From Solirubrobacteraceae bacterium (GTDB lineage: Bacteria; Actinomycetota; Thermoleophilia; Solirubrobacterales; Solirubrobacteraceae): DNA of 13,770 nucleotides. Where the stretch lies: assembly GCA_030447005.1 (NCBI GenBank), contig JAUJME010000024.1:1-13770 (forward strand). Reading direction: 5' to 3'. This document shows positions 1 to 8,236 of this stretch, in pieces. The stretch's first letter is position 1, and each line of letters starts with the position of its first letter. The notes beneath the pieces were generated by a model. The model worked only from the letters and a program-made list of their open reading frames with translations. It had not been told where the DNA came from and did no database searches. Made by a program: the position numbers and the translations under genes.

Positions 1-792
1 GCCGAGCTGGCGGCGCCCGGCGTCGTCACGATCGGGCAGGAGCACATGAACTTCGAGGCGCATCGGCGCGGGCTCGCCGCCCAGCTGCGCCGGTCCTACC
101 GGAAGCTCGACGCCCTCGCGGTGCTCACCCACGACGACGAGCGCGACTACGGCAGGCTGCTCGAGGGCGCCGCGACGCGCGTGGTGCGCATCCCCAACGC
201 GCTGCCCGAGCTCGGCGGCGGCCGGTCGCCGGTCTCAGAGCCGGTGGTCATCGCCGCCGGCCGGCTCACGTGGCAGAAGGGGTTCGACCTCCTGGTGGAG
301 GCCTTCGCCGCCGTCGTCCGCGAGCGACCGGAGTGGACGCTGCGGATCTTCGGCTCGGGCGCGAAGCGCAAGCAGCTGCGACGCCTGATCGTCCAGCACG
401 AGCTCCACAACAACGTCTTCCTCATGGGCGCCACGCAGCAGCTCGGCGAGGAGCTCTCCAAGGCGTCGATCTACGCGCTGAGCTCGCGCTACGAGGGCTT
501 CGGGATGGTGCTGCTCGAGGCGATGAGCAAGGGCGTCCCGGTCGTCAGCTTCGACTGCCCGCGCGGCCCGAATGAGATCATCCACCACGGCGAGGACGGG
601 CTCCTGGTGCCGGACGGCGACATCGAGGCCCTGGCCGGGGCGATCATCGAGCTGGCCGGCGACGAGGACCGGCGGCGGCGGATGGGCGAGGCGGCGATCG
701 CCACCGCCCGGGCCTACGACATCTCGATCGTCGGGCGCCAGTGGGACGAGCTGCTCGCCGGCCTGACCGGCGCGCCGGACGGCCCGGCGTGA
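1..792 (+). CDS. GT4-family glycosyltransferase, 5' end outside the window
   Basis: The frame is open from base 1 and reads GQEHMNFEAHRRG before the first internal ATG at 46, so the start lies upstream and only the later part of a GT-B fold enzyme is present. The C-terminal nucleotide-sugar-binding domain is clear: AAGRLTWQKGFDLL, then the retaining-GT4 EX7E motif in EGFGMVLLEAM (first Glu codon at 493-495, second eight residues on), then FDCPRGPNEII and DGLLVPDGD. GT4 enzymes transfer a sugar from a nucleotide sugar with retention of configuration. The FDCPxGPxEII segment recalls GT4 enzymes of teichoic-acid and surface-polymer loci (from memory). It probably acts on the cytoplasmic face. 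Its stop overlaps the next GTG by 4 nt, so it is co-translated with the CDP-alcohol phosphotransferase. Donor and acceptor sugars cannot be told from sequence. Confidence 0.9.
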   Translation, partial: AELAAPGVVTIGQEHMNFEAHRRGLAAQLRRSYRKLDALAVLTHDDERDYGRLLEGAATRVVRIPNALPELGGGRSPVSEPVVIAAGRLTWQKGFDLLVEAFAAVVRERPEWTLRIFGSGAKRKQLRRLIVQHELHNNVFLMGATQQLGEELSKASIYALSSRYEGFGMVLLEAMSKGVPVVSFDCPRGPNEIIHHGEDGLLVPDGDIEALAGAIIELAGDEDRRRRMGEAAIATARAYDISIVGRQWDELLAGLTGAPDGPA

Positions 793-2621
793 GCGGCGCC
801 GCCCAGTCGCACGACGTCCCGCCGCGCGGCGCCGCGGGCGCGGGTTCCGGGGGCCCGGCGCCCGAGGCGGGGCGCGCCCCGGCCGCCACCGGCCTGAGCG
901 CGGTGCTCTTCGCGACGACCGCGACGACCGGCGGCGGCGCCGCCTCCGCGCTGCCCCTGGGCGACACGACGGTGCTGCGCCGGCTCCTCGACCAGCTCGC
1001 TGCTCTGCGCGTGCGGCGCGCGTGGGTGATCACCCGGCCGCAGTGGCGCGCGGAGGTCGAGCGCGCCGCGTCGGGCGCGCACGCCGCCCCCGAGGTCACG
1101 GTGATCGGGTCGGAGGACGTGGCCGAGGACCTGCGCGCGGTCGCCCGCCTCGCGACGGACGCGCGCGGGCCCGTGCTGATCGCCCGGGGCGACGCGGTCA
1201 CGCAGCGCGAGGCGCTCGCCGGGCTGCTCGCCGACCCGCGGGTCGTCTCCGGCATCCTCGTGAGCGCGTCGTCGGCGCGCGCGGGGTGGTCCTTCCCGAC
1301 CCGCTCGGCGCGCGGCCGGGTGGTCAGCGCCGGCTCGGCCTACCACCGGGTCTCCGAGCCCGGCCCGTTCTTCCTCGGAGTGCTGAAGGTCGACGCCCGC
1401 GACCGGCCGGCGCTGGCGAGCTCGGCGCTGCGGCTGGCGGAGCTCTGCGACGCGCGGCCCAGCCGGTGGGAGGACGGCCTGGAGCGCAACGTGGACGAGT
1501 GGCGCAGCCGCCTCTGGATGGCCGAGCGCGCCGACGACCCTCCGCCCCGGCCGAGCCCCGAGGCCTGGGCCTCGCTCCCGCTCGAGCCCGGCTCCGAGGA
1601 GCAGCTGGGCCTGCGGACGAGCGCCGCGCGCGAGGACGCCGTCCCGCTGCTGCTCGTCGGGCTCGTCCGCTCCGACGTCGCGCTCACCTCGCGCCACCTG
1701 CGCGGCTTCCACTACGCCAGGCCGGTCGACGCCGGGACGGCGGCGGCCGCCGAGCGCGAGCTGGGCTCCCAGGACGAGGACCGCATCGCGCTCGACGCCG
1801 CGGTGAAGGGCAGCGACGGCTTCTTCACCACCTTCTTCGTCAGCCCGTACTCCCGCTACCTCGCGCGCTTCGCGGCCCGGCGCGGCTGGACGCCGAACGC
1901 CATCACCACGCTGTCGATGGTCATCGGCACGGTCGCCGCGGTCGCCTTCGCGACGGGCTCGCGGGCGGGGCTGATCGCCGGCGCGATCCTCCTCCAGGTC
2001 GCCTTCACCGCCGACTGCGTCGACGGCCAGCTCGCGCGCTACTCCCGCCAGTTCTCCAAGCTCGGCGCCTGGCTGGACTCCGTCTTCGACCGCGGCAAGG
2101 AGTACGTGGTCTACGCCGGGCTGGCGATCGGCTCGCAGCGCGGCTTCGGCGAGGACGTGTGGACGCTCGCGGCGGCGGCGCTCACGCTCCAGACGGTCCG
2201 CCATCTCGTCGACTTCTCCTACGCCGCCGCGCAGCGGCAGGTGATCGCCTCGGCCGAGCAGCGGCCGCTCGAGGACCCCGACGACGTCCCGCCGGTCGCC
2301 GGGCCGGCCGCCGCGGCCGGCGCGCGTCCGGCGCCCCGGCGGCAGGCCGCCGCCCGCCCGCCGGCCAGGGCGTCGCTGCGGGCGCGCGTCGTGACCGCCG
2401 GGCGCGGCGGCCTGCGGCTGATCGGCCGCCTGGACCGGTGGAGCTTCACCCGCTGGGGCAAGCGCATCCTCGTCCTGCCCATCGGCGAGCGGTTCGCGGT
2501 GATCTCGCTGACCGCCGCGATCGCCACCCCGCGGGTCACCTTCATCGTGCTCCTCGCCTGGGGCGGCCTGGCGGCCGCCTACGCCGTCCTGGGCCGGACC
2601 CTCCGCTCCGTGGCGCGATGA
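789..2621 (+). CDS. CDP-alcohol phosphotransferase with N-terminal degenerate nucleotidyltransferase-like domain
   Basis: About 610 residues. I chose GTG 789 because it overlaps the upstream stop as GTGA; GTG 741 would add 16 residues deep inside the upstream gene. Residues 1-35 are Ala/Gly/Pro-rich. Residues ~36-240 have the alternating strand/helix layout of a sugar-nucleotidyltransferase fold, including a GPVLIARGD segment like the metal-binding Asp strand, but the usual LAAGxGxR loop and following Lys are absent. The membrane domain carries the complete motif DG(x)2AR(x)8G(x)3D(x)3D, with Asp409, Asp412, Asp430 and Asp434 all present. This family swaps CMP of a CDP-alcohol for an acceptor hydroxyl or phosphate at the cytoplasmic face. 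After the motif comes a Pro/Ala/Arg-rich loop (~residues 494-535), then a conserved-looking PIGERFAVISLTAAI segment and a last helix. Its stop overlaps the next ATG by 4 nt. The CDP-alcohol and acceptor are unknown. Confidence 0.87.
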   Translation: MSGAAQSHDVPPRGAAGAGSGGPAPEAGRAPAATGLSAVLFATTATTGGGAASALPLGDTTVLRRLLDQLAALRVRRAWVITRPQWRAEVERAASGAHAAPEVTVIGSEDVAEDLRAVARLATDARGPVLIARGDAVTQREALAGLLADPRVVSGILVSASSARAGWSFPTRSARGRVVSAGSAYHRVSEPGPFFLGVLKVDARDRPALASSALRLAELCDARPSRWEDGLERNVDEWRSRLWMAERADDPPPRPSPEAWASLPLEPGSEEQLGLRTSAAREDAVPLLLVGLVRSDVALTSRHLRGFHYARPVDAGTAAAAERELGSQDEDRIALDAAVKGSDGFFTTFFVSPYSRYLARFAARRGWTPNAITTLSMVIGTVAAVAFATGSRAGLIAGAILLQVAFTADCVDGQLARYSRQFSKLGAWLDSVFDRGKEYVVYAGLAIGSQRGFGEDVWTLAAAALTLQTVRHLVDFSYAAAQRQVIASAEQRPLEDPDDVPPVAGPAAAAGARPAPRRQAAARPPARASLRARVVTAGRGGLRLIGRLDRWSFTRWGKRILVLPIGERFAVISLTAAIATPRVTFIVLLAWGGLAAAYAVLGRTLRSVAR

Positions 2622-3235
2622 GCACCCTCCGCGTCTACCGGGACGACGGTCCGCTCGCCGAGCTGATCGGCGCCCGCATCGGTCGGCCGCTGGGCGCCGG
2701 CGAGGTCCCACTCGCCCTCCTGGCCGCCGCCCTCCTGGCGGTCGTCCTGGCCACGGCGGAGCGCCCGCTGCCCGAGCTGGCCATCGGCCTCGCCGTGGCG
2801 GGGAGCGTCGTGCTCGCCGCCGCCGGCTCGCAGCGCCCCCACGCCGGCCGCTTCGCGTGGGTCGTCCCCCCGCTGCTGCGGGCGCTCGAGTACGCCTTCC
2901 TCATCCGCCTGACCGTCCTCGCCGACCCCGACGCCCTGCCGCTCTGCTTCGCGCTGCTGGCCGTCCTCGCCTTCCACCACTACGACGTCGTCTACCGGCT
3001 GCGCCAGCAGGGGAGCGCGCCGCCCGGCTGGACCCGGGCCGTCGGCGGTGGCTGGGAGGGGCGGCTGATCGTCGGGGCGCTGCTCGCGGCGCTGGGCGCC
3101 CTGGGCCCCGGGATGCTCGTCGCCGCGATCGCCCTCGGCGCGGTCTACGTGGGCGAGAGCACCCTGAGCTGGACGCGGTACTCGCGCGCCGAGCGCCCGG
3201 CGGTCATCGACGACGAAGAGGCGCAGGACGAGTGA
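2618..3235 (+). CDS. DUF5941-like membrane protein
   Basis: 205 residues, starting at ATG 2618, which overlaps the upstream TGA (ATGA). After VYRDDGPLAELIG come about five hydrophobic segments (~30-45, 50-66, 80-120, 145-170, 170-180), a HHYDVVYRLR motif near residue 120, a GGGWEGRLI segment, and a short acidic tail (DDEEAQDE). From memory this resembles the DUF5941 region, which in Streptomyces-type proteins is joined to the C-terminus of a CDP-alcohol phosphotransferase; here it is a separate gene immediately behind that enzyme. The overlap implies fixed stoichiometry and probably a complex with it. No catalytic function is known to me. The HHYD motif is the best candidate for a functional site. 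Confidence 0.75.
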   Translation: MSTLRVYRDDGPLAELIGARIGRPLGAGEVPLALLAAALLAVVLATAERPLPELAIGLAVAGSVVLAAAGSQRPHAGRFAWVVPPLLRALEYAFLIRLTVLADPDALPLCFALLAVLAFHHYDVVYRLRQQGSAPPGWTRAVGGGWEGRLIVGALLAALGALGPGMLVAAIALGAVYVGESTLSWTRYSRAERPAVIDDEEAQDE

Positions 3236-3239
3236 GTCC

Positions 3240-4346
3240 ATGCCGCTGCTAGCGCGGATGGTCGCCTTCCCGCTGAGCGTCGACGTCCGCGGCGGCGCGG
3301 TCGGCGGGCTGGGCGAGCTGCTGGCCGACCACCGCATCTCCCCGGGCGGCCACGTCGCCGTGGCGGTCGGCGAGGGGCTCGGCCAGGACATCCAGGCGGT
3401 CCTGCGCCCCCTGCTGCCGGAAGCCGAGTTCTTCGAGGTGAGCGGGGGGACGCTCGTGGCCGCCCAGGCGCTCGCCGACGCGCTGCGCAGCGGCTCCTAC
3501 GACGCCGCGGTGGGGATCGGCGGCGGCCGGACCCTCGACGTCACGAAGTACGCGGCCAGCGTCACCGGCCTGCCCCTGGTCTCCGTGGCGACGAGCCTCG
3601 CCCACGACGGGCTGGCCTCGCCCGTCGCGTCGCTCGAGCACGGCGACCACAAGGGGTCCTTCGGCGTCCACACCCCGCTGGCGGTGGTCGTCGACCTCGA
3701 CTACGTGCGCCGCTCGCCGCGCGACCAGCTGCGCGCGGGCATCGGCGACGCCCTCTCGAACCTCAGCGCGCTGGCCGACTGGGAGCTGGCCAGCCGGGAG
3801 CGCGGCGATCCCGTCGACGGGCTGGCGGCGGCCCTGGCCCGGTCGGCCGCCGAGTCGCTGCTGCACCAGACCGCGCCCATCGAGGACGAGTCGTTCCTGA
3901 CCACGCTCGCCCACGGGCTCATCCAGGGCGGGCTCTCGATGGCCGTCGCCGGCAACAGCCGTCCGTGCAGCGGGGCCTGCCACGAGATCTCCCACGCCCT
4001 CGACGGGCTGCACCCCGGGCGGGGCAACCACGGCGAGCAGGTCGCCGTCGGCATGCTCTTCGCGTCCTTCCTGCGCGGCGATCCGCGGCTCGACGTCATC
4101 GACGGGTGCCTGCGCCGCTACGGCGTCCCCCGCGTGCCCGCCGACCTGGGCCTGAGCCGGGAGGAGTTCGCCGCCGCCGTCCTCCGCGCGCCCTCGACGC
4201 GCCCGGACCGCTACACGATCCTCGAGCACCTGGCGATGGACGAGGACGAGGTCGGCGCGCGCGTCGACGCGTTCATCGCGCGATTCGGGACGGGCCGCCG
4301 GCGCAACGGCGCGACCCCCGCTCCGGCCGGCGCCCCGGCCGACTGA
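3240..4346 (+). CDS. Iron-containing alcohol dehydrogenase family, glycerol-1-phosphate dehydrogenase-like
   Basis: 368 residues in the dehydroquinate synthase/G1PDH superfamily. An NAD(P)-binding glycine stretch GIGGGRTLDVTK is at 92-103. SLAHDGLASP (119-128) matches the SHDGxxSP substrate segment of AraM/EgsA-type enzymes. The divalent-metal ligands appear intact: Asp170 in GIGDALSN, His248 in SGACHEISHALD, and His264 in GNHGEQVAVG. Characterised members reduce dihydroxyacetone phosphate to sn-glycerol-1-phosphate in the cytosol, as archaea do for their lipids. Start ATG 3240 lies 4 nt after the upstream stop; ATG 3258 is an alternative, but the MPLLAR lead resembles homologs I remember. 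The last ~18 residues are an Ala/Pro-rich tail. The context (CDP-alcohol phosphotransferase, exporter) implies it supplies the polyol phosphate. Other keto-phosphate substrates are possible. Confidence 0.85.
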   Translation: MPLLARMVAFPLSVDVRGGAVGGLGELLADHRISPGGHVAVAVGEGLGQDIQAVLRPLLPEAEFFEVSGGTLVAAQALADALRSGSYDAAVGIGGGRTLDVTKYAASVTGLPLVSVATSLAHDGLASPVASLEHGDHKGSFGVHTPLAVVVDLDYVRRSPRDQLRAGIGDALSNLSALADWELASRERGDPVDGLAAALARSAAESLLHQTAPIEDESFLTTLAHGLIQGGLSMAVAGNSRPCSGACHEISHALDGLHPGRGNHGEQVAVGMLFASFLRGDPRLDVIDGCLRRYGVPRVPADLGLSREEFAAAVLRAPSTRPDRYTILEHLAMDEDEVGARVDAFIARFGTGRRRNGATPAPAGAPAD

Positions 4347-4390
4347 ATATCCTGCCGGCGATGATCCGCGCCCGCACCCGGCCGGCATGA
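4344..4390 (+). promoter_or_regulatory. Candidate internal promoter and 9-codon leader ORF before the exporter genes
   Basis: The 40-nt gap after the dehydrogenase stop contains TATCCT at 4348-4353, a TANNNT-type -10 box in otherwise GC-rich DNA. Seven bases later comes ATG 4361, the spacing expected for a leaderless transcript. That ATG opens a 9-residue ORF (MIRARTRPA) whose TGA at 4388-4390 overlaps the permease ATG 4387, and the permease has no evident Shine-Dalgarno sequence. The box, spacing and overlap are visible; use as a promoter and coupling ORF is inferred. No clear -35 element is seen. Confidence 0.35.
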
Positions 4391-5230
4391 GCACGCTCGC
4401 CGCCGGCCGCCGGCAGGACGACGAGTACGCCGAGCGCCACGTCTACGAGCCCCACCGCGTCGGCCTGCCGCCGATCGGCTCCTACGTGCGCCAGCTCTGG
4501 CAGCGGCGGCAGTTCGCGCTCGAGATGTCGCGCACGACCCTGCGCGCCCAGCACTTCAAGTCCGCGCTCGGCCAGCTCTGGCTCGTCCTCAACCCGGTCC
4601 TGCTGACCTTCATCTACTTCCTGCTGGTCAACATCCTGCGCGACGGAACCCGCGGGACGGAGTTCTTCGCCCACCTGATGGCGGGGCTGTTCGCCTTCAA
4701 CCTCGTGAGCAACTCCGTCACGCAGGGCGCGAAGTCGGTGGTCAACGGCGGCCGGCTGATCCTCAACACGGCGTTCCCCCGCACGCTGCTGCCGATCTCC
4801 TCGGTCATGACCGCCTTCATCCGGTTCCTGCCCACCATGGTGGTCTACGCGGTCGTCCACGTCATCGCCGACCTCCCGCTGGGCTGGCACCTGCTCTGGC
4901 TGATCCCGCTGCTCGCGCTGCTGCTCGTCTTCGCGTCGGGGATCGCCATGCTCGTCGCCGCCCTCCAGGTCTACTTCCGCGACATCAAGGACTTCCTGCC
5001 GTACATGATGCGGATCTGGCTCTACGGGTCCCCCATCCTCTACTACCTCTCCGAGGTCCCCGAGCGCTTCCGGCCGATCATCGACGCCAACCCGCTGACG
5101 CCGCTGCTCGCCGCCTGGAGCGACGTGCTCAACCGGGGGCTCGCGCCGAGCGCGGGCCTGCTCGCGTGGGGTGCCGCGTGGGCGATCGGCGCCCTCGTGA
5201 TCGGCGGCCTCTTCTTCATGTCGAGGGAGC

Positions 5231-5253
<23 letters not shown>
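4387..5253 (+). CDS. ABC-2 type polysaccharide/teichoic acid exporter permease (Wzm/TagG-like)
   Basis: 288 residues with about six membrane segments (~65-84, 94-114, 138-160, 168-194, 207-222, 256-277). Before the first is the amphipathic TLRAQHFKSALGQLWLVLNP region typical of this family. NTAFPRTLLPISSV, the VYFRDIKDFLPYMMRIW segment and DANPLTPLLAAW are hallmark Wzm/TagG/RfbA features. It forms the membrane channel that moves a lipid-linked polymer from the inner to the outer leaflet, working with the ATPase encoded next. ATG 4387 is preceded by no clear ribosome site but overlaps the stop of a 9-codon leader ORF. The gene ends 23 nt inside the ATPase gene, confirming a paired transporter. 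The exported polymer is presumably the product of the upstream enzymes. Confidence 0.93.
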
Positions 5254-6041
<788 letters not shown>

Positions 6042-6061
<20 letters not shown>

Positions 6062-7583
6062 GGCAGCCGGGCGCGGCCCACACGCGCCACGACGCGTTCT
6101 CGTACAGCGGCCGGTAGTCCGGCGGGGGCGCGACGGCCGGGAAGTTCTGCCGGTAGACGCGCCGCGTCAGCCCGTTGCGCCGTGGCACGAGCAGCAGCTC
6201 GCCCAGCGGGCTCGCTCCGTCCTTGACCGTCCCGACCGAGCCGGGCGGCCCGCCGAGCCAGTAGCGGACGTGCGGGATCGGCCGGTAGTCGGCGGTCGAG
6301 AGCGGACCGCAGCCCTCGAAGCCGGCGCGCACGGCGGGGGACCGCGCGACGTCGCGCAGCTGGGCGAACAGCGCGCCGTCGAGCGCGAGCCGGCGGTCGA
6401 GTCCTTGGAGCATCGTCACGTGGCGCGGGATGAAGGCGAGCGACAGGGCGAGCGCGAGCACGCCCGCCGCGCACCAGCGGCGCCGCGCACGCCCCGGCGG
6501 GAGCATCAGCCAGCCGGCCACCGCGAGGCCATAGAAGAGCGCCAGCAGGATGGCCGGCGTGCGGACGTAGCGGCCGATCAGCGGCAGCCCGAACACCGGC
6601 CCGATCGCGAACACCGCGGTCATCGCGAGGACGACGGCGAGCGGCAGCACCGCGCGCCGTCGCGCGTGACGCCACGCGAAGGCCAGCCCGATCGGGACGC
6701 CCAGCACGAGCGGCTCGCGCAGCGTGAAGCCGTAGTACTGCGCCGTCCAGAACGGCACCTGGTCGACCCGCCGCCGGCGCCCCGCGTCCTCGGCCAGCCC
6801 CGCGGTCCCGTGCAGGGAGTGCAGGAGGTCGCCGGTCACCAGCCAGTCCATCAGCGCCCACAGCACGGGCGCCAGGGCGGCGAGGCCCACCAGGAGCGGG
6901 AGGCGCCGCGGCCCCTCCGCCCGCCACAGGTAGAGGACGTAGAGCCCCGAGAGGACCCACGCCTCGGGTCGCAGCAGGCCGGCCAGGACGAGCAGGCCGA
7001 GCACCGCCGGACCCCTGCGCGGCCGCTTGGCCTCGAGCAGGACGGCGCCGAGGATGAGCGCCGCGAAGGGCACGTCCTGGTAGGCGAGCAGGGCGTCGCG
7101 CTCGAGCGCCGGGCGCGTGAACGCGACGAGCGCCGCCACGACGCCGACCCACGGCGAGAAGAGCTCCGAGCCCAGGCGATAGGCGAGCCAGACCACCGCG
7201 CCGAAGCAGAGGAGGATCGCCGCCAGCGCGACCTGGTCGGCGCCGTCGCCGAAGGGGAGCGCGAGCGAGCTCGCCGCGATCTGGAGCGGATGCGGCGTGG
7301 GCGCGAAGTCCGCGAGGAACTCGGGGCGGTGGCCCTGCCAGAGGTCGCGCGCCCACAGCAGCGCGTAGCGCGTGTCGTAGTTGACGTGCGTCGGGTCGTA
7401 GGCGAGGCGCAGGACGCCGGCCACGCCGGCGAGCGCCGCCGCCGCCGGCAGGGCCCGGCTCCACCGGCGCCGCCGCGCTCCGGGCGGGTGGCCGCCGTCG
7501 AGCGCCCGCGGCTCGCCGGCGGCGGCGCCCGCCCGGCCGGGGGCCGGGCCGGCGACCGCGCCGGCCGCGTCGGCCGGGGTCAC
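6042..7583 (-). CDS. Polytopic GT39/ArnT-like glycosyltransferase (GT-C fold)
   Basis: 513 residues from GTG 7583, which overlaps the preceding gene's TGA as GTGA; the frame stays open further upstream but only as low-complexity Arg/Gly/Pro. After a ~40-residue disordered lead come about ten hydrophobic helices. The first external loop NYDTRYALLWARDL (Asp70) and AYQDVPFAAL (Asp170) place acidic residues where PMT/ArnT-family enzymes have their catalytic Asp and metal/substrate site, followed by RPEAWVLSGLY. The C-terminal ~120 residues form an extracytoplasmic domain. Family members move a sugar from a polyprenyl-phosphate donor onto protein, lipid or glycan outside the membrane. It is third in an operon with a beta-propeller protein and a small membrane protein. 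Its last residues overlap the ABC ATPase gene end to end. Donor and acceptor are unknown. Confidence 0.8.
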
Positions 7584-8236
7584 GGGCGGTCCGTCCCGAA
7601 GCGGAAGGAGCGCATCGCCCGCTTCGCCGCCGTCACGAGCTCCTCGTCGGCCGCCTTCAGCCTGGCGCGCTCGTTGCGCTGGCGCAGGCTGAGCATCACG
7701 CCCTCGCCCGCCCGGCCCTCCTCGTCGGGGAAGACGAGGATCTCGTGCCCCCACAGCCGCCGGCCGGGCGGCCCGGAGCGGAACCGGAGCTCGTAGCCGG
7801 GAGCGTCGTTGACGCGCGCCGGCCCGTCGTCGCGCAGGGTGAACATCGGCAGCCGCGAGCGCAGCTCGTCGGCGTAGGTCACCGAGCGGATCGGGAGGTC
7901 GGCGAGCCTGAGCGGCGCGGCGCCCCGCGGCGGGGGCAGCGGCCCGACGACGACGCTCAGCGCGACGGCCCGGCCCCGCGCCTCCAGCCGCGCGTACTCG
8001 CCGGGACGGGGGCGCACGGGCCGGATGCTCTCCGGCGCGTAGAGGAGCGTGAACGCCGGCGCCCCGCGACGCACGAGCAGCGTTCCGTCGCGATCGCCGC
8101 CGCGGGCGAGCGCCGCCGCGGCCGTCCCGAGGGCGAGCAGCGCGAGGACCGCGACGGTCACCGCGGGCGGGACCCCCAGGCGCGCGCGCAGGAGGGCCGG
8201 GAGCGTCGGGCCGAACTCCGGCCGCACGACGCTCAT
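7580..8236 (-). CDS. Membrane-anchored protein of unknown function
   Basis: 218 residues that I do not recognise. ATG 8236 overlaps the upstream stop (ATGA) and the stop overlaps the downstream GTG (GTGA), so it is locked between the beta-propeller and GT39-like genes. A short cytoplasmic lead precedes one transmembrane helix (~23-44). The remainder (~50-218) should be outside the membrane: FTLLYAPESIRPV, an alternating strand-rich middle, APGYELRFRSG, GHEILVFPDE, and a C-terminal helix ending in AKRAMRSFRFG. The pattern resembles small extracytoplasmic lipid- or protein-binding domains in which a secreted protein is checked for a 'clinical threshold-like' beta sandwich, but no catalytic motif is visible. 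By context it may assist the glycosyltransferase or the beta-propeller at the outer membrane face. That role is an inference from gene order only. Confidence 0.75.
   Translation of the reverse strand: MSVVRPEFGPTLPALLRARLGVPPAVTVAVLALLALGTAAAALARGGDRDGTLLVRRGAPAFTLLYAPESIRPVRPRPGEYARLEARGRAVALSVVVGPLPPPRGAAPLRLADLPIRSVTYADELRSRLPMFTLRDDGPARVNDAPGYELRFRSGPPGRRLWGHEILVFPDEEGRAGEGVMLSLRQRNERARLKAADEELVTAAKRAMRSFRFGTDRP

Noticed and set aside
741..788. GTG 741 as start of the first CDP-alcohol phosphotransferase.
   Set aside because: It would overlap the glycosyltransferase by 52 nt; GTG 789 gives the 4-nt overlap seen at the other junctions.
714..2711. A 665-codon open frame on the - strand opposite the CDP-alcohol phosphotransferase gene.
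   Set aside because: Its product is Arg/Gly/Ala/Asp-rich low complexity with no motif. Such long antisense frames are expected in very GC-rich coding DNA, and the + strand frame has clear family motifs.
6270..7796. A 508-codon + strand open frame opposite the GT39-like gene.
   Set aside because: Almost entirely Arg/Glu/Gln/Ala; the - strand frame shows membrane helices and operon overlaps.
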